Assembly: GCA_033439265.1 (NCBI GenBank)
Contig: JAVTVX010000001.1
Location: 13,100,608-13,164,607, forward strand
Origin: Dillenia suffruticosa
Lineage: Eukaryota > Streptophyta > Magnoliopsida > Dilleniales > Dilleniaceae
Direction: 5' to 3'
DNA length: 64,000 nt
In this document: in pieces, positions 32,725 through 46,300 of the stretch
Numbering within the stretch: position 1 is the stretch's first letter
Layout: each line of letters opens with the position of its first letter
The notes under the pieces: generated by a model
Databases searched by the model: none
Told to the model about the DNA's origin: nothing
What the model saw: the letters and a program-made list of their open reading frames with translations, nothing else
Translations under genes and position numbers: made by a program

Positions 32725-34257
32725 GACTCAATTTGATGAGTTACTACCTCTACAACTTGAATGCCATCATCATCGCCATGGATAGTGCAAAATCCGGCGA
32801 CCGGACCTTGGAACTTCTTGCTTTTCACTTTTAAAATATGTTTGACCCTTTAGATCCTCAAATTGATGATTAAAAGTAGCTTCCCTGACCCAAATTTGTT
32901 GTTTGCACCTCTGTGTTCATCATTGTAGTTTAAATACCCAAGAAATCTAGTAAGTGGATAGTGAATAAACATCAACTGCCCTCTAATTTTACAATCCAAG
33001 ATTTTGCAAGGTTAAAACCTTGCAATTGCCCTATGATTTTTGGGGGAGGAAGAAAAATAAAAAAACAAAACAAACTAAAATTTTGCCAACACCTAAGTGG
33101 AATACCACAAAACTTGGGTCAAAACCATCAAATTTATAGTTTTTGAAACATTTAGGGGCATAACTGTAAAATATAGAAAAATAAGGACTAATATTTAAAA
33201 ACCTCTATTTTCCTATCTTATAACAAAAAAAAAAAGAGTATTAATAAAAATATAACTAGCCCAAATTTGAATTTGTTTCAAAAAAGTTCATGTGTTTTGT
33301 TGAGATCTTATTGTTGTCATAAGCTTCAAACCCTTATTAAATTTATTTGATCATATAAATTGTTGCGAATATATCTATATTAAAGTATGCAAACTATCGT
33401 TCACCTTCATAGACCACCGACTGTTTGTTCTTCTCCAATCTTTGATTAAGCTTGATTATCACTAGTTGTCATCTTCAAGCCACCTTCGATTACATTGCTA
33501 TTCATTGCTTTGATTTCACCATCAATTCAACTCAATCGCCATTGCCTATTTGATTGCATCGCATTCCTTTGTCTAGTCTTCGTCTCCAACTATTCAAGTC
33601 AACTAGTCTCTGTTTCTTTGCTGAATTCTTTGCCCTTAGTTGCTTCTTCGTAGTTGATTGGTTCTTCATCATTGGATTCTAAGTAGCCACCAGTATGACC
33701 CAATTCACCTATCTACCCCAATTCGAACTATTTTGTTCCGCCTAGTTCTATTTCTCAGGCTCAACTTATTATGCATCTAGACCAGTTTTCTAACTTGGTT
33801 CAACTCCCTAAACCTATCTGTTTTTCCTCTATTCAATTCACTACTAATCCTGAACCAATTCAACCCCACGAATCAGTCTATTTCCTTCTCTACTTGGTTC
33901 GCTATACTCAAAACCTATTTTTTGATTCCTGATTTCGGTTCCCAACAAAAATTTGACACATTTTTTTTGATCTAGCCTATGTTTTATGTAAATCTCAATA
34001 TTTGATTAAATTCATACTCACTTATACTCTTCACTTACTCTATTTGATTAAATACTTACTCTCACGTATTATGCTTGATTAAATTTTTGCTCTGAGATAC
34101 TCTTCTTGATTAAATTTTTGCTCTTACCTATCTAGCCTTTTGTTATCTACCCTTTTATTTATTATCTATCTATTTATCTATCCACAAGATTTTTTACCAT
34201 CTACCTCTCTAATCTGCTATCTTTGTACATGGCATTTCTACTATCTCTGAATATCTT
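32725..34257. other. no gene seen; unassigned sequence
   Basis: About 1.5 kb between the TRIM-like element and the SIRE LTR. 33210-33240 is A-rich. 33699-33929 on the plus strand is open for 77 codons without an early ATG and reads as a proline/serine/glutamine-rich segment of unknown origin. 34140-34200 has TATC-like repeats. No domain motif or element end was recognised. Confidence 0.35.
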
Positions 34258-37011
34258 TGTTGGAAAAATGATTTTTTGATGATGAGCAAATATGAAAAAA
34301 GATTAAGTTAGATGATGAGCAAAATAGTTTAAATTAATAAAAGATTAATTTGAAAGAACTTAAAATAGATTTGAGAATAGTTAAATACAGATGATTAATC
34401 TCAGACCTAAACAAGTCCACTCACTATGTGTTGAATCAACTCTAAACATAGACAGACTGTTAGACTAGTCGATTTAAGGAAAACTCAAGTTGACTTGCTT
34501 CATGATACTGGTAGACTGAACTGAGGTAGTAGGTTGGTCAAGTTAACTCATCTTGAATACCTCGTTGACTCATAGAATGCTCTGAGAAATAGGATTAAGT
34601 TTAAGTCTAATGCACAAGTCAACCTACCTAAAAGTATACGTCGACTTACTCATCTAATGTAACAGTTGACCACATGTCATTGTATTATTCTCTTATTTGA
34701 ACTAAGCAAACTACTGAATGTCACCCTTTAAGACAACATTTGAACCTCTCTAAGACATTCCTTCAATGTTCACTTGTGTCTAAATTCAAATTTGAATGAT
34801 TACTCAAGGAATGTTTGAGTAGCTTCCTCATATATCCATAATCACTGTGTCACACATGCCACATGTACAGAATCAATTGCATCTTCATAGGTCAACCTTT
34901 GAAATCCCTAAGTCGACCTGATGTGTTCACAAGTTGACTTGATAGGTTCACAAGTCGACTTGCCTCCGTTAATGGTAAACTCCTTCATTGTTGATTATGA
35001 CAAACAATGTTGTCTAGGTCAACCTTAATAAGACTTCACCATTTTTAGTATTTGTGAGCCATTAGTGATGATTTACTGATTTCGTGAGTTAGTTTTTCCA
35101 AATAGTCATAACTACCTATAGCTGCTTGTGTATCCTACCAAATGATACCTAATGCGAGGCGAACTCCTATGTCATTTTCTTGGTTTGAGTCAACCTCCAA
35201 CCAATTCTCTCATTTGAATCACCTTTGGAAATGTTGTACTTTGCTCCGAACTCCCTTGGATGCACCAAGTTGCCCATGCCCCTTGGCTCACCATACACCC
35301 ACTCGTATGCACCCCTATGCTTGTTCAAGCACTTCTCCTATGTGTTGTGTACATACCCCTGATTCTGGCTCTATCTTATTCCAGATGAAATTATTTACCA
35401 AAAACCCTTTGCTAGTTGTGCTCCAATTGCTTGTGCGTGGCCCATATGCTAGACATCTCTTTCGCCTAAGGGTGTAACACCGTAGCACATGGCAAGCTAT
35501 AGGCCGACCTTAGAACTAAAGTCTGCACTAAGCCATGTTGACTTACATGTTATATCAGGTTGACCCATAGCCTCAGCATAACCAGGACATAGGCCATGAC
35601 AAAGTTAGAATATAGAACTTAAATCACATACAAGGCCAAGTCAACTTACAAATTACCTCAACTCGACTTACATATTCTAGACTTAGAATATTCTAAGGGA
35701 TCTCAAACTTAAGTTGACCTAACAATGTTATTAAATCGACCTACACATAAGCAGACATTGAAAATCTCATTGCACATTAGGACAAGTCGACTCGCACTCT
35801 ACCCCAAGTTGACTTGCATATCCTGGATTTAGAAAATTTTAAGTAAGAACTAGCTTAAATTGACCTAGGAAGCATATTAAGCCGACCTACATATTTTTTG
35901 AACATAAAATATCTCAAAGGACACTAATACAAGTCGACTTGCATAAGACTATTGCTTCACAGAACACTTAACTTGTCTACATGCATAAGCAAACCAACTT
36001 CCATTGGGCTAATTGACATACATTTTAAGCCAAGTTGCACTAGGTTGAGCTACGATAGATAGTAAGCCAACCTGTAAGTATCACAAAGAAAATACACTTA
36101 AGTAGGAATAAGTACAAGTCGACTCATCAATGAGCCCAAGTCCACTTGCACAAGATATGGAGCAAAAATAGATAAGTACAATCAAGCCTAAGATGATTTG
36201 AAGCATTAGGGAGGTTAACTTGCACATAGTCCACATGAAATATACTTAAGCAAATGGAAGATCAAGTCGACCTGTTAAAGAATAGAAGTCAACTCACACA
36301 TACCATAGGTGAAAAAGCACAAGTACAAAAAAGTAGAGGTTGACCTGAAGAGATAAGTAAGCTAACCTACATGAGATTTCAAACATAAACATTTGAACAA
36401 ACTCAAGAGTTAGTTGACTCAACACAATGAGGCAGTCACTCACATAGGCATAGAATAATGTAAAATTCAAATATCAGTTGATTTAAGAGAAGAGGAAGTC
36501 GACTTGTTGTGTGTACATGTTTATTATTCAAAAAAACTGTTTGAGCATTAATGGCTATCTCTTCATGAAAGCTATTAATACAATGCACCAACTGAAGATC
36601 AACAACTTTTGGAACATTTATTGAGCTCAACTACATTAAGATCTTCTATGCATTTAATTTCTTTTCTATTGTATTTTTATGAGCTTCAAAGATCACATCT
36701 GAAGTCCAAGCTTCAAAGTTGTATCTCTGTTTTTGATTTACGTCTTTGTAGATGACCAGAAAAAAAAAGGGTCTTTTTGGTTAGAGTTTAAGTAGTCTTA
36801 GTGAGACAAGTTAGTTTTGCTAGAACCTGTATAAGCTAGTAATGAGTATGTGAATCACTTGTAAAGTTTGACTAACATATGACCAAACTAGTTGGTTGTA
36901 CTATTTTAGGAGAAAATAATGGATTAGAAAATCAAAATGTAGTCGGAGAGTGGATGTACACCAAGGAAGGTGGAACCACTATAAAATCCGTGTATCGAGT
37001 TTTGTCATTCT
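34258..37011 (+). repeat. SIRE-type LTR, copy A (cut by Gypsy insertion)
   Basis: Starts TGTTGGAAAAATGATTTTTT, like SIRE/Maximus LTRs, and keeps LTR character to 37011, where the Gypsy LTR begins. 35480-37010 aligns with copy C (59170-60840): shared landmarks are GCATAAGCAAACC, CATTTTAAGCCAAGTT, ATAGATAGTAAGCC, GAACATTTATTGA and GTGGAACCACTATAAA. It holds a decayed TATA region (TATTAATA, 36573-36580). From 34440 to 36420 it is packed with AAGTCGACTT-like words, with a higher-order period of about 148 bases near 35655-35950. The 3' end of the LTR is missing, lost in the deletion that also removed the Gypsy right end. Confidence 0.75.
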
Positions 37012-39609
37012 TGTAAGATCCTATTTCGAGTAAATATGAAAGTATGCATTTGCATTTGTATTTTTGTTTTTTTTAACGCACTCAAATTCTTCTGCATCAC
37101 ATTGTGATTTTGGATGCATTTGCGATGCATGTTTTGATTTTTATGTTTATGATTTTAAATAGAGGTCGGACATATTGAACTTAGCATAGATTGTGGAATA
37201 TAGTGGCAAATAAAAACGATCGGAAAAGAATGCAACCAAAGAATCAAATTAGGGTTTGGTGTGGGACCTACAAACGAAAAAGAAAAGGAAAAGAAAAGAA
37301 AAAAATGGAAAAGAAAAAGAAAAAGAAAAATGGGAAAATAACATAAAAATCATTTGGACACCATGGCACACCATCACCCAACACATGGCAACCTGAGCTT
37401 TGACACCTCAGCATGCTTGGGCCCCACATTCCACTTAGGTAGAAAGGTAAGGATGGAGAAAGAATTCAAAAACTTAACTTTCTTCTTCCAAAATGTTTAT
37501 TTTCGGATTCCATATTCCTCCTCCAAAAACTCACCCCAACCTCCATTAAAACTACCCTTTAAGCTTGAAATAACACATCTCCGTCCATATATATGTTAAC
37601 CCTAGCCTTTGGGAAGAAAAAGGAAGTGCAAAATACCTAGAGAACAAGCTAGAAATTCAAAGGAAGATTGGAAAGGAAAGGAAGGAAAATCAAAGGAAAA
37701 TATTACAACTTTGAGGTAAGTACCTTGTATGTTTTTGCTAAATTGATGTCTAATAATGCTATAGAATATATTTTTGATGTAATTGTATTGCTGAAATTTG
37801 GAGAAAATGAATTAGGGAAAAAGAGAATCCCGTTCTTAGATAAAACCCTAGAAATTGGTATGTTAGATAGCCTAACCATGTCCTATTCTTTACTAAATAT
37901 ATTTCTCTACATAAATCTAAATTGAATAGGGTTTTCCCCGATAAACCTAGACTTCTGTAGCTTTAAAATGACATAATAATCAAAGAGTTTCAAGGAGAAT
38001 TGAAATTTTGGTGAGTTTTTAAAATAGAATGATCACTGCAAAAAGACTATTCTATTTATAACATGACCATGCTTCATTTCTTATTAAATATCTTTCTCTG
38101 TAGAATTGCAAATCAAATGAGGTTTTCTTTCTAAGAAACTAGATTTCCATAGCTTTAAAATGACATATATTTCGAAATATTTCATTGAGAAATGAAATTT
38201 TGGCGAATTTTTAAAGTGTCACATTTTCTGCAGAAAACCCTATTTCAGTCTATTTCTATATTGAATTTTACCTTGATTGTTGGCTGTCTTCTAGGCTGAA
38301 TTAGGCTAACCTCTAAACATAAACATTGTAGCTCTATATCTTATCTTTACATGGCCATTGGAATCATCTCAATCCGGCATTTACAGAAGAAGTTATGATA
38401 ATTGTTATATAACTGCGCAAGTTATATTGTTAAATTTGGGCATAACATTTTTTGATATGGCATGCTTTGTACAATTGATACTGAATCTTGTTACGAATCC
38501 TATGTGATCGTTGTGATGAATTGGAATCTTTGTGATTATCACTCATATGAGTATGAAGTAATATGAAGAGAAAGTGATACTGCGATGATAACTTTGAAAG
38601 TTTTGCGAAGCCTGCGGGCGAAGTTTAAGGAGTACAGTTAGTATGTGGATTTTCAAAAGTTTTACGAAGCCTGCGGGCAAAGTTTGAGGAGCTATGGACG
38701 TATCTCTTCTCCCTGCGAGGGTAGAATTAGAAATATGTAAAGTGTTTGAGGTGTCTAACCTAAAAAGACCAAGATTTCAGTTAGGAATACCGACCTTTTG
38801 ACTTGCTCTTCAGATTCTCAAGCACTAGCTTGGTTCAACACTCCATTCATTTCTTTAAATGTCAAATTAAATTGGAACAATGAAGCTGAAAAAAGTATAA
38901 TGGTTTTAAATGTGGCAATTATGATTATCCTTTTGAGTTAACATGCATTCTTGGTATACTTTGCTATGATTTTGATTCTTATATAATGATGTTAATATTC
39001 TTATGTCTGCTACTTGTATTGCTTGCTATTAGTTCCCTGTGTATTTGCTTAGCTTATGCTGATCCTGATATCCTTATTTTCAGGTGATCTGGGAGATGAG
39101 AGGGAAGCCCAGGGTAAGATATTTGAGTTGAGGGATTTAGATCCCTATCCATCGTGAACCCCTTTGATTTTGTTTGAGGCATGTAATTATTTGTTTTCTC
39201 GTTAGTAGTTTGGGATGTAGTCCTATAAATATATATAGTTTTGACACATAAAAACATATTGATATAGTTTTGTGGATACGGTGTTCATATACTATAGTAT
39301 GTTATGCTAGGCAGCCAGGACGACCATTGATGCCATTTTTTTGATAATAGAAGTGTCATATTAATCTTTATTAGATTACCCCAAGTAGCTAAATAGTCAC
39401 TAAATAGGAGAGACCTTGCCATGATTTTATTTAGAAAGAACAAATGATTTATTTTCTTTTAATATAAATCTCCTTCTGTGTTATCACACACGGGGTCTAC
39501 GACTGTCATGAGACCAGACGTTGGATTTTAATTAGGTTGATTGTTTCTGCATTTGCATATTTATCTCCTTTTGATAGGGGGTGTGATGCCTGAATAGCGG
39601 GTCGTCACA
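37012..39609 (+). repeat. 5' LTR of Gypsy element (2.6 kb)
   Basis: Starts TGTAAGATCC and ends GTCGTCACA, with the primer site two bases on. Includes an AG-rich tract (37270-37330) and a two-copy 59-bp repeat at 38597-38691. Open frames in it (37354-37599, 37668-37925) have no motifs. Confidence 0.92.
38597..38691 (+). repeat. two-copy 59-bp direct repeat in Gypsy LTR
   Basis: GAAGCCTGCGGGC with flanks occurs at 38606 and 38665: unit starts 38597 and 38656. Confidence 0.85.
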
Positions 39610-39611
39610 GT

Positions 39612-39623
39612 TGGTATCAGAGC
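39612..39623 (+). promoter_or_regulatory. primer-binding site (tRNA-Met) of Gypsy element
   Basis: Perfect TGGTATCAGAGC two bases after the 5' LTR. Confidence 0.95.
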
Positions 39624-39741
39624 CCAAGGTTTTGGGTAATCTGCACCTATAGTTTGTGACTATAGGTATATATTACTAGGTAGAGGTTATCATGAGTAAC
39701 ATTGTTTGTCATTTGTATACATCAGGTTATTAGGACACGAA

Positions 39742-41048
39742 ATGGTTAAGACAAGAAGACAGAATGCATAGGGATGAGGAGCAGAGACAGGAGCCTCAAT
39801 CTCAGGTGCCAGGAACCAGAGGCCAGAAAGGGTAAGTTTGCAACAGGCTTTAGCCACCCTGATGGCTATGGTAGGCACTATGTCTGGAGACATTCGTAGG
39901 CTGACGGAGAGATTGTCTCAACCAGTGATAGGAAGTGAGACTACAGATATCTCTCCAGCTACTCATACTATGCCTACCTCTTCAGCTTTGTTAGTTTCAG
40001 CAACCCGGTGGTATCCGTTGGTTCTGAATCATATTGGGTTAAATCATGTAGAGATCAGAGAGCCACTAAATATGGAGAGAGGCGTGAAGACGGGGAATGT
40101 ATGCATGCCATGAGAGGATCGTCGATTCCAGAAGTTAATGATTGAGTTTAGAAAGATGGAGCCGATGATATTTTCAGGGAGTGATGATCTTGAGGTTGCA
40201 AAGACTTTGATTGTAGAGATGTAGAGACTCTTTTTCGAGTTTATGGTGGCGGAAGAATATTAGGTCAGATTGGCCATCCATTATCTGAAAGAAAATGCAT
40301 ATGACTGGTGGAGTTTGGAGTTGAGACTCCGATATGGTAGTGAGCTTTAGTTTGTAGGTTGGGGTAATTTCACTCAAATCTTCCATGAGAGATATGTGCC
40401 TGCTTTTGTTAGAGATCAAAAGATGTCTGAATTCCTTAATTTGAGACATGACAGTCAGACTGTTAGCCAGTATGAAGACCACTTTGCTAGACTATTGGTG
40501 TATGCTCCGGAATTAATTGATATAGAAGAAAAGAAGGCAAAGAGCTTTAAGAAAGGATTGCGATCTTTCTTCCATAGGTATCTGGTAGCTTTGCCTTTCA
40601 CGACTTATCGGGATCTAATGAATAATGCTAAGGCTTTGGGGTTGGTCACTGAGGATAGACAGGAGAGGTTGTAGGGGAAACGACCAGCAGAAGTCCAAGC
40701 TTCAAGCATGAAGAAGAAAAAGGAGAAGAAGAGGCAGTTTAAGCAAATGAAGGCTCCTGTAAGAGGCTATCGTGTCCAATTTGTAGAAATTTGCATGCGG
40801 GGCCATGTAAGGGAGGAACTAGACTTTGCTTTACATATTTTCAGCCAGGTCATTATGCTTCTCGTTGTCCTCTTAGGCCCGAGCAGTCACAGCCTACTCC
40901 TTTACAGCATGTTCCTCCACCTAGGCCTTTTTTGGCTCAGCATAAGGCAGCCCCTCCAGTTCCATTAAGGCCAGGACCACCTAGACCGACTTTACCCACA
41001 GCAAAGACAACCTCAAAATATGCTACTAGGCCCAGGAGGTTAGGCTAG
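39742..41048 (+). pseudogene. Gypsy gag
   Basis: Capsid/nucleocapsid protein. The ATG at 39742 is followed by a basic KTRRQNA start and an early stop; the frame continues with LQQALATLMAMVGTM. The central gag block lies at 40396-40674: FVRDQKMSEFLNLRHD, TVSQYEDHFARLLVYAPEL, KGLRSFFHRYL. The zinc knuckle at about 40830-40875 reads CFTYFQPGHYASRC, where the second cysteine is Tyr, so zinc binding is lost. A proline-rich tail follows (40880-41030). Confidence 0.85.
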
Positions 41049-41442
41049 AGTTCATGTCGTCACTGCTCAGGAGGCTCGTGCTGCACCTGATGTGATTACA
41101 GGTAGAATGAAGTTATTTTCTTGTGATGTTCATGTATTGATTGATTCGGATGCCACACATTCATTTATTTCTTTAGCATTTATCATATATTTGTTGTATG
41201 ACTTTAAACCTCCAGAGCAATTGTTGTGGGTTGCTACCCCGCTTGGGGAAGAGGTTTTTGTTACTGAGATTTATAGGGGTTGTGTTTTGAGTTTCCAGGG
41301 GCATGATTTTAGTATTGATTTGCTACCATTGGAATTATTAGATTTGGAAATAATTTTGGATATGGATTGGTTATCAGCTAATTATGCACTAGTTGATTGT
41401 CATCGGAAGATTATTTGCTTTTCACCACCCGGACAACCATAG
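41049..41442 (+). pseudogene. Gypsy aspartic protease
   Basis: 41092-41442 is open: LIDSDATHSFIS at about 41137-41170 is the active-site loop, normally D-S-G-ATHSF; here Gly is Asp, which should disable it. DLEIILDMDWLSANYALVDC at about 41343-41400 is the conserved second block, normally LGMDWL. Confidence 0.85.
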
Positions 41443-42945
41443 ATTTTCTTTATTGGGGATAGATTTATTAGAGCTCCAGTTGTGTCCTTCATTAGAGCAA
41501 CTAGGATGCTATCCAAGAGTTGTCAAGGGTATTTAGCTTATGTCATTGAAGACAAGAAAGAGAAAACACAACTGGTTGACATACTAGTGGTTTGTGATTT
41601 CCCAGATGTTTTCCCAGATTATTTGCCCGGATTGCCACCAGTTAGAGAGATAGAATTCCCTATTGATGTTGTACCAAATACTATTCTTATTTTTATAACT
41701 CCATATAGAATGGCACCAGCTGAGTTGAAGGAGTTGAAACTCAGTTACAAGAACTAGTGGACAAGGGGTTTGTTCATCCGAGTGTTTCTCCATGGGGTGT
41801 ACCAGTTTTATTTGTAAAGAAGAAAGATGGTTTCTTGAGATTATGCATTGATTACCATAAATTGAATCAAGTGACTATTAAGAATAAATACCCTTTGTCG
41901 AGAATTGATGATCTGTTTGATCAGTTGAGAGATACTATAGTTTTCTCTAAACTGGATCTTAGATCCGGGTATCATCAGATTAGGGTCAAAGAGGAAGATA
42001 TACCAAAGACGGCTTTCCGTACTCGATATGGTTACCATGAGTTTTTGGTTATACCATTTGAGTTAACCAATACTCTAGCAGTTTTTATGGATTTGATGAA
42101 CCATGTTTTCAAACCCAATCTGGATGATTTTATTATGATGTTTATTGATGATATTCTAGTGTATTCTAAGGATAGAGACCAGCATGAACAACATCTTCGC
42201 ATCACATTACAAACCTTGAGGGCTGAGAAATTATATGCCAAATTCAATAAATGTGAATTCTGGCTTAGTGAAGTAACTTTCTTGGTTCATATTGTCTCTG
42301 GTAGAGGACTTTCTGTAGACCCGAAAAAATTGAAGTTATTGTTAATTGGTCCCCAACTACTACAGTTATGGAGGTTCGTAGTTTTCTGGATTTGGTAGGC
42401 TATTACCGTAGATTTGTTAAGGATTTTTCTTCGGTAGCTGCTCCACTTACGAAATTGACACATAAAAAAGCACCCTTCAGGTGGGATGAACAATGTGAGA
42501 CCTGTTTCAGACTTTAAAAGATAGGCTTGTATCAGTTCTAGTACTAACATTACCAGTTAGTGGACAATGACATGTGATTTTTAGTGATGCATCCAAAACT
42601 GGTTTGGGTTGTATACTGATACAAGGATGGAATGTGATGGCCTATACTTCTAGACAGTTGAAACCTCATGAAGCGAATTATCCCACCCATGATCTGGAGC
42701 TTGTAGTTATTGTGTTTTCTTTGAAGATTTGGAGACACTATCTCTACGGTGAACACTGCAAGATATTCACCGATCATCAGAGTCATAAATACTTATTTAT
42801 CCAGAAGGAGTTGAATCTAAAACAACGCAGATGGCTTGAACTACTAAAGGATTATGATGATACTATTCAGTATCAACCCGACAAAGCAAATGTTGTAGCT
42901 GATACCTTCAGCCGTAAATCTACTATTCCAGTAGTAGCTCTATGA
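41443..42945 (+). pseudogene. Gypsy reverse transcriptase and RNase H
   Basis: 41482-41757 is the protease-RT linker with FPDYLPGLPPVREIEFPID. 41757-42398 is [36 protein letters not shown] with a catalytic Asp, and [11 protein letters not shown], the catalytic FxDD box, intact. A frameshift at about 42330 moves the frame; [18 protein letters not shown] follows. 42574-42945 is RNase [34 protein letters not shown]-type sequence, [11 protein letters not shown] and [13 protein letters not shown] alone is nearly complete; internal stops and the frameshift break the polyprotein. Confidence 0.92.
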
Positions 42946-42960
42946 GTAAGAGAACATCGA

Positions 42961-43367
42961 ATGATAGCTGAGTTTGAGCAATTGAGGATTGATGCTGAGG
43001 TAACCAGCCAAGGGTCTCTTTTGGCTTGGTTTATTGTCCGACCAGATCTATTTGATCATATTAGGGTGGCTCAACAAGCTGATGAAGCAACAATTCAGCT
43101 CAGGGAAGGCTCTCTTAAAAGGGGTAAGCCTGAATTCAATATATCCAATGGTATAGTCATATTTCGAGACAGGTTAGTAGTTCCGGAGGCTCAGGGATTG
43201 CGGAGATTGATTTTGGAGGAAGCACATAGCTCAGTCTTTTCTGTTCACCTAGGAACCACCAAGATGTATAAGGATTTAAATCAATCCTTTTGGTGGTCCG
43301 GTATGAAGAGAGACATTGTAGAGTTTGTTTGCAGATGCTTGACATATCAACAAGTAAAGGCTGAAAA
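42961..43367 (+). pseudogene. Gypsy integrase, zinc-finger part
   Basis: N-terminal integrase domain. HSSVFSVHLGTTKMYKDL and VCRCLTYQQVKAEN give the H-x-H ... C-x-x-C finger with the last cysteine changed to Tyr. The frame is cut at GAAAA (43363-43367) by the solo LTR and goes on at 47932. Confidence 0.9.
43363..43367. repeat. target-site duplication, left copy
   Basis: GAAAA, identical to 47927-47931. Confidence 0.9.
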
Positions 43368-46300
43368 TGTCATGCCCCGGTCCAAGGCGTGAGCAGCCGC
43401 CACGCTATCCTGGATGCTGACATTAAATCCCCAACCATCAACAAACAAACGGATAGAATCTCCCCATAAATCGGAGATTCATCCAATATCAAAATCCCGT
43501 CAATCAATAACATATCAATGTATAAAGACCAACCTGGCAAATTATTAGCACAACTAACCAATCCACATCCCTATCAACATCCAAAATAACGTAAGGTTAA
43601 TTCAGTCCTATTCACAGACCTCTACTGCCATACCCCCATCAAAGGCATGAACAGTCACCAGTCATCCCTCCTGTGATTTAGAGGTAGCACCGAGTGAACC
43701 TAATAGACAATCCTAGACATGACACGTTTCCCAAAGTTATTGAATACAATAGTACAATCATGCCTCAATGCAATACAATGAAATGAGAGTTACAATAATA
43801 TGTACAATTCTTTACATACAGTGATCCCTTTTATATACATGTACAATGGTCTATCTACAATCCCAAATATACAAATATATATATATCTCATCCCATATCT
43901 TTAAACACAATCCTGCGGAAGAATGGTTAACACCATACCCAGACCCGATGTCTCCAACAAAACCTCGTGTGCTGCTATCTCGCACGCGTCCCACTATAGC
44001 TATCTCTGTGGAACAGAAAGTGAGGGGTGAGTTTTATGGGGAATACTCAGTAAGTGAGAGGGTATATATAAGTGTGTTCAATGTGTTTGTGAAAAATGGA
44101 GTGTCAAAATTATTCAATAAATCCATAAGTCCACATAATGTATAAAAACAGTGCATAATAACAATTTATCATAAATCATTCTTTTTCATACATTTCAAAT
44201 ACATATGCATCCATATCAATCGAATCATACAAGTATAGAGTATGTCAAAATCAGTTCTTGGCAAAGGTCGACTACGACCAATGGCAGGCACATCGGAGGT
44301 TTTTATATACAAAATTAGAAAATGCTCTCTACTTCGATGTTGGCGACGGACCTCATCAGGTGCTAGATCAAGGTGTTACCTAGTCCTCCTCTTTTCGGGT
44401 TCAACCCAACTAGTACCGTGTCGACTCCCAATATCATATATGATGTTTGGAGATACCTCCTGCAGAAGCGTATCAGGACACAATGGGTGTCTTTGCAAAC
44501 GCCCTTCGTAGTTACGATATACCCAACTTATGGGCGTATCTCATAAATCATATCATCGTAATATATGTATGATGCCAACTTTTATCAAACCATATCAAAC
44601 ACTTCTCATAATTGATTTCATAAAAATCATATGCATATCAATGCAATGACACGTTTTTCATTTCGCAAATCATTTGGATGCATATTTCACAATAAAATCA
44701 TATTGTGGACACTCCAATGATTCACAAATATTTCACAAATCTATTCCAAAAATCATAGCATACGATCATAATTCATGCTTGCATCGAAAAGCATTTTAAA
44801 ACATGTTGTTATGCATTGAATACATAATATAATAAATTTCACTCACAGTATGCGGGAGAGTTCGCCACTCCCGGTATGAATCTCAAGGTACACACAAAAA
44901 ATGCTCCCCTCAATATCACCAACAAAGCTCTATAAATATAATGTAAAATATGTGTCACTTAAGAGATCATATGATGCGTATATAATAATATAAATGTGAC
45001 GCAACCCTAGTTATAGACAAATCTAGGGTTTTCAAGTTCTATTCTTGTGCCATTTTAGGGAATTGACCATAAGTTTCTCAACTGTGGTCGGAATTGGGAA
45101 ATTTCAATTTTTGGTTGACTCACATAAAAATTCACATTTTTCATGTTGAAATTATCTCCAACATCTCGGTGAAAGATTTCTTAAATTCTACATTTTCAAA
45201 CCAATCTAAATCTCACTCTCCATTCTGTCATGTTTTAGCAAATTTCCCATATCTCACAATCTATTCATACAAAGACTCTGATATTTGACTATGTTGTAGT
45301 CACGACACAAGGCTACAACCTTTTAGTTGGGCACTTTCTCAGATTCCTAGTGCAAGTCACTGAAATAGCAACATTTTACCTACATTACATTTTAGAAGTC
45401 TGTTCTGACCAATTTTTAGCACAACCATCCCAACGTTTAACACATAACTCCAAATTACCTGAAATTGTTATAGTACCTAGAAGACACATAACCTTACATT
45501 TTTCATGATTTTGGTTTCTTCCAATTATGCCTAGAAGGGGTCTGAAATTGACCACCAAAATCTTTGTTCAGTTTTGGCCGAGAAACAAAATCGTTTTTGC
45601 ACAGTTTTGGAGATTTTGTATAACTCATGATTCCCTCAGCCGAATTGGCTGAAAGTTTCACAATCGGTGGATACAAGGGAGATCTATAACTTTTCATCTT
45701 TGGGTTTTTGCAAACAATGGCTGGAAGGGGGTCGTGCAATACTACTGTTTTTTAGTGATGGACCCTCTGACGAGTTTCAGAAGAATGGCTGCAATATTTG
45801 ATACAGGGGTCAGATTGAGGTGATCCTTATCTCGTTAGAAAGCTAAGATATGGATCTACAATTTTTTTCAACTAGCACTATGAATCTATCAGGAAAGAGC
45901 TTGAAAACTTAGATTAATGTTGCTACCAAAATCAGGGCAAAAATGCAGGACTGAATAGGGAATTAGTATAGAATACTTAATTTTGAAAAATCATATAAAA
46001 TCCATCTCTACTCAGAATGTAACGGTTCTTATCTCATTTTAAAGCTCTGAATGTCTAGGTTTACCAAAAATTTACCTAGTTCAATTTGCAACTGTGTAAA
46101 TAAAGTTATGATTTAAACAGTACAACAAGGTCATATATCCAGAATTCCAAAATTCAGATTTTTTCTCCATCCTCATTCCTCCTATTCTTTGCCAAAGATA
46201 AATAACTTTCAGCACATCTTCAATTCTCATTTCAACCAACACACATACACACACATATTTTCCTAAACATTGCATTAAAATTCAGCACACTACATCACAT

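Noticed and set aside
33210-33240. Poly-A tail of a retrogene
   Set aside because: A short A run without an upstream open frame or target duplication.
35142-35477. 111-codon plus-strand open frame as a gene
   Set aside because: Located within SIRE LTR copy A; composition rich in Pro/Ser/Cys/His with no domain motif, and no splice or promoter support.
37354-37925. Open frames as host genes near 37.4-37.9 kb
   Set aside because: They lie inside the Gypsy 5' LTR, are partly repeated in the 3' LTR (49425-49703) and have no motif.
43846-44511. Open frames in the 4.56-kb insert as captured genes
   Set aside because: No motifs, wrong strand for the LTR family, and the related copies do not preserve the frames as far as can be seen.
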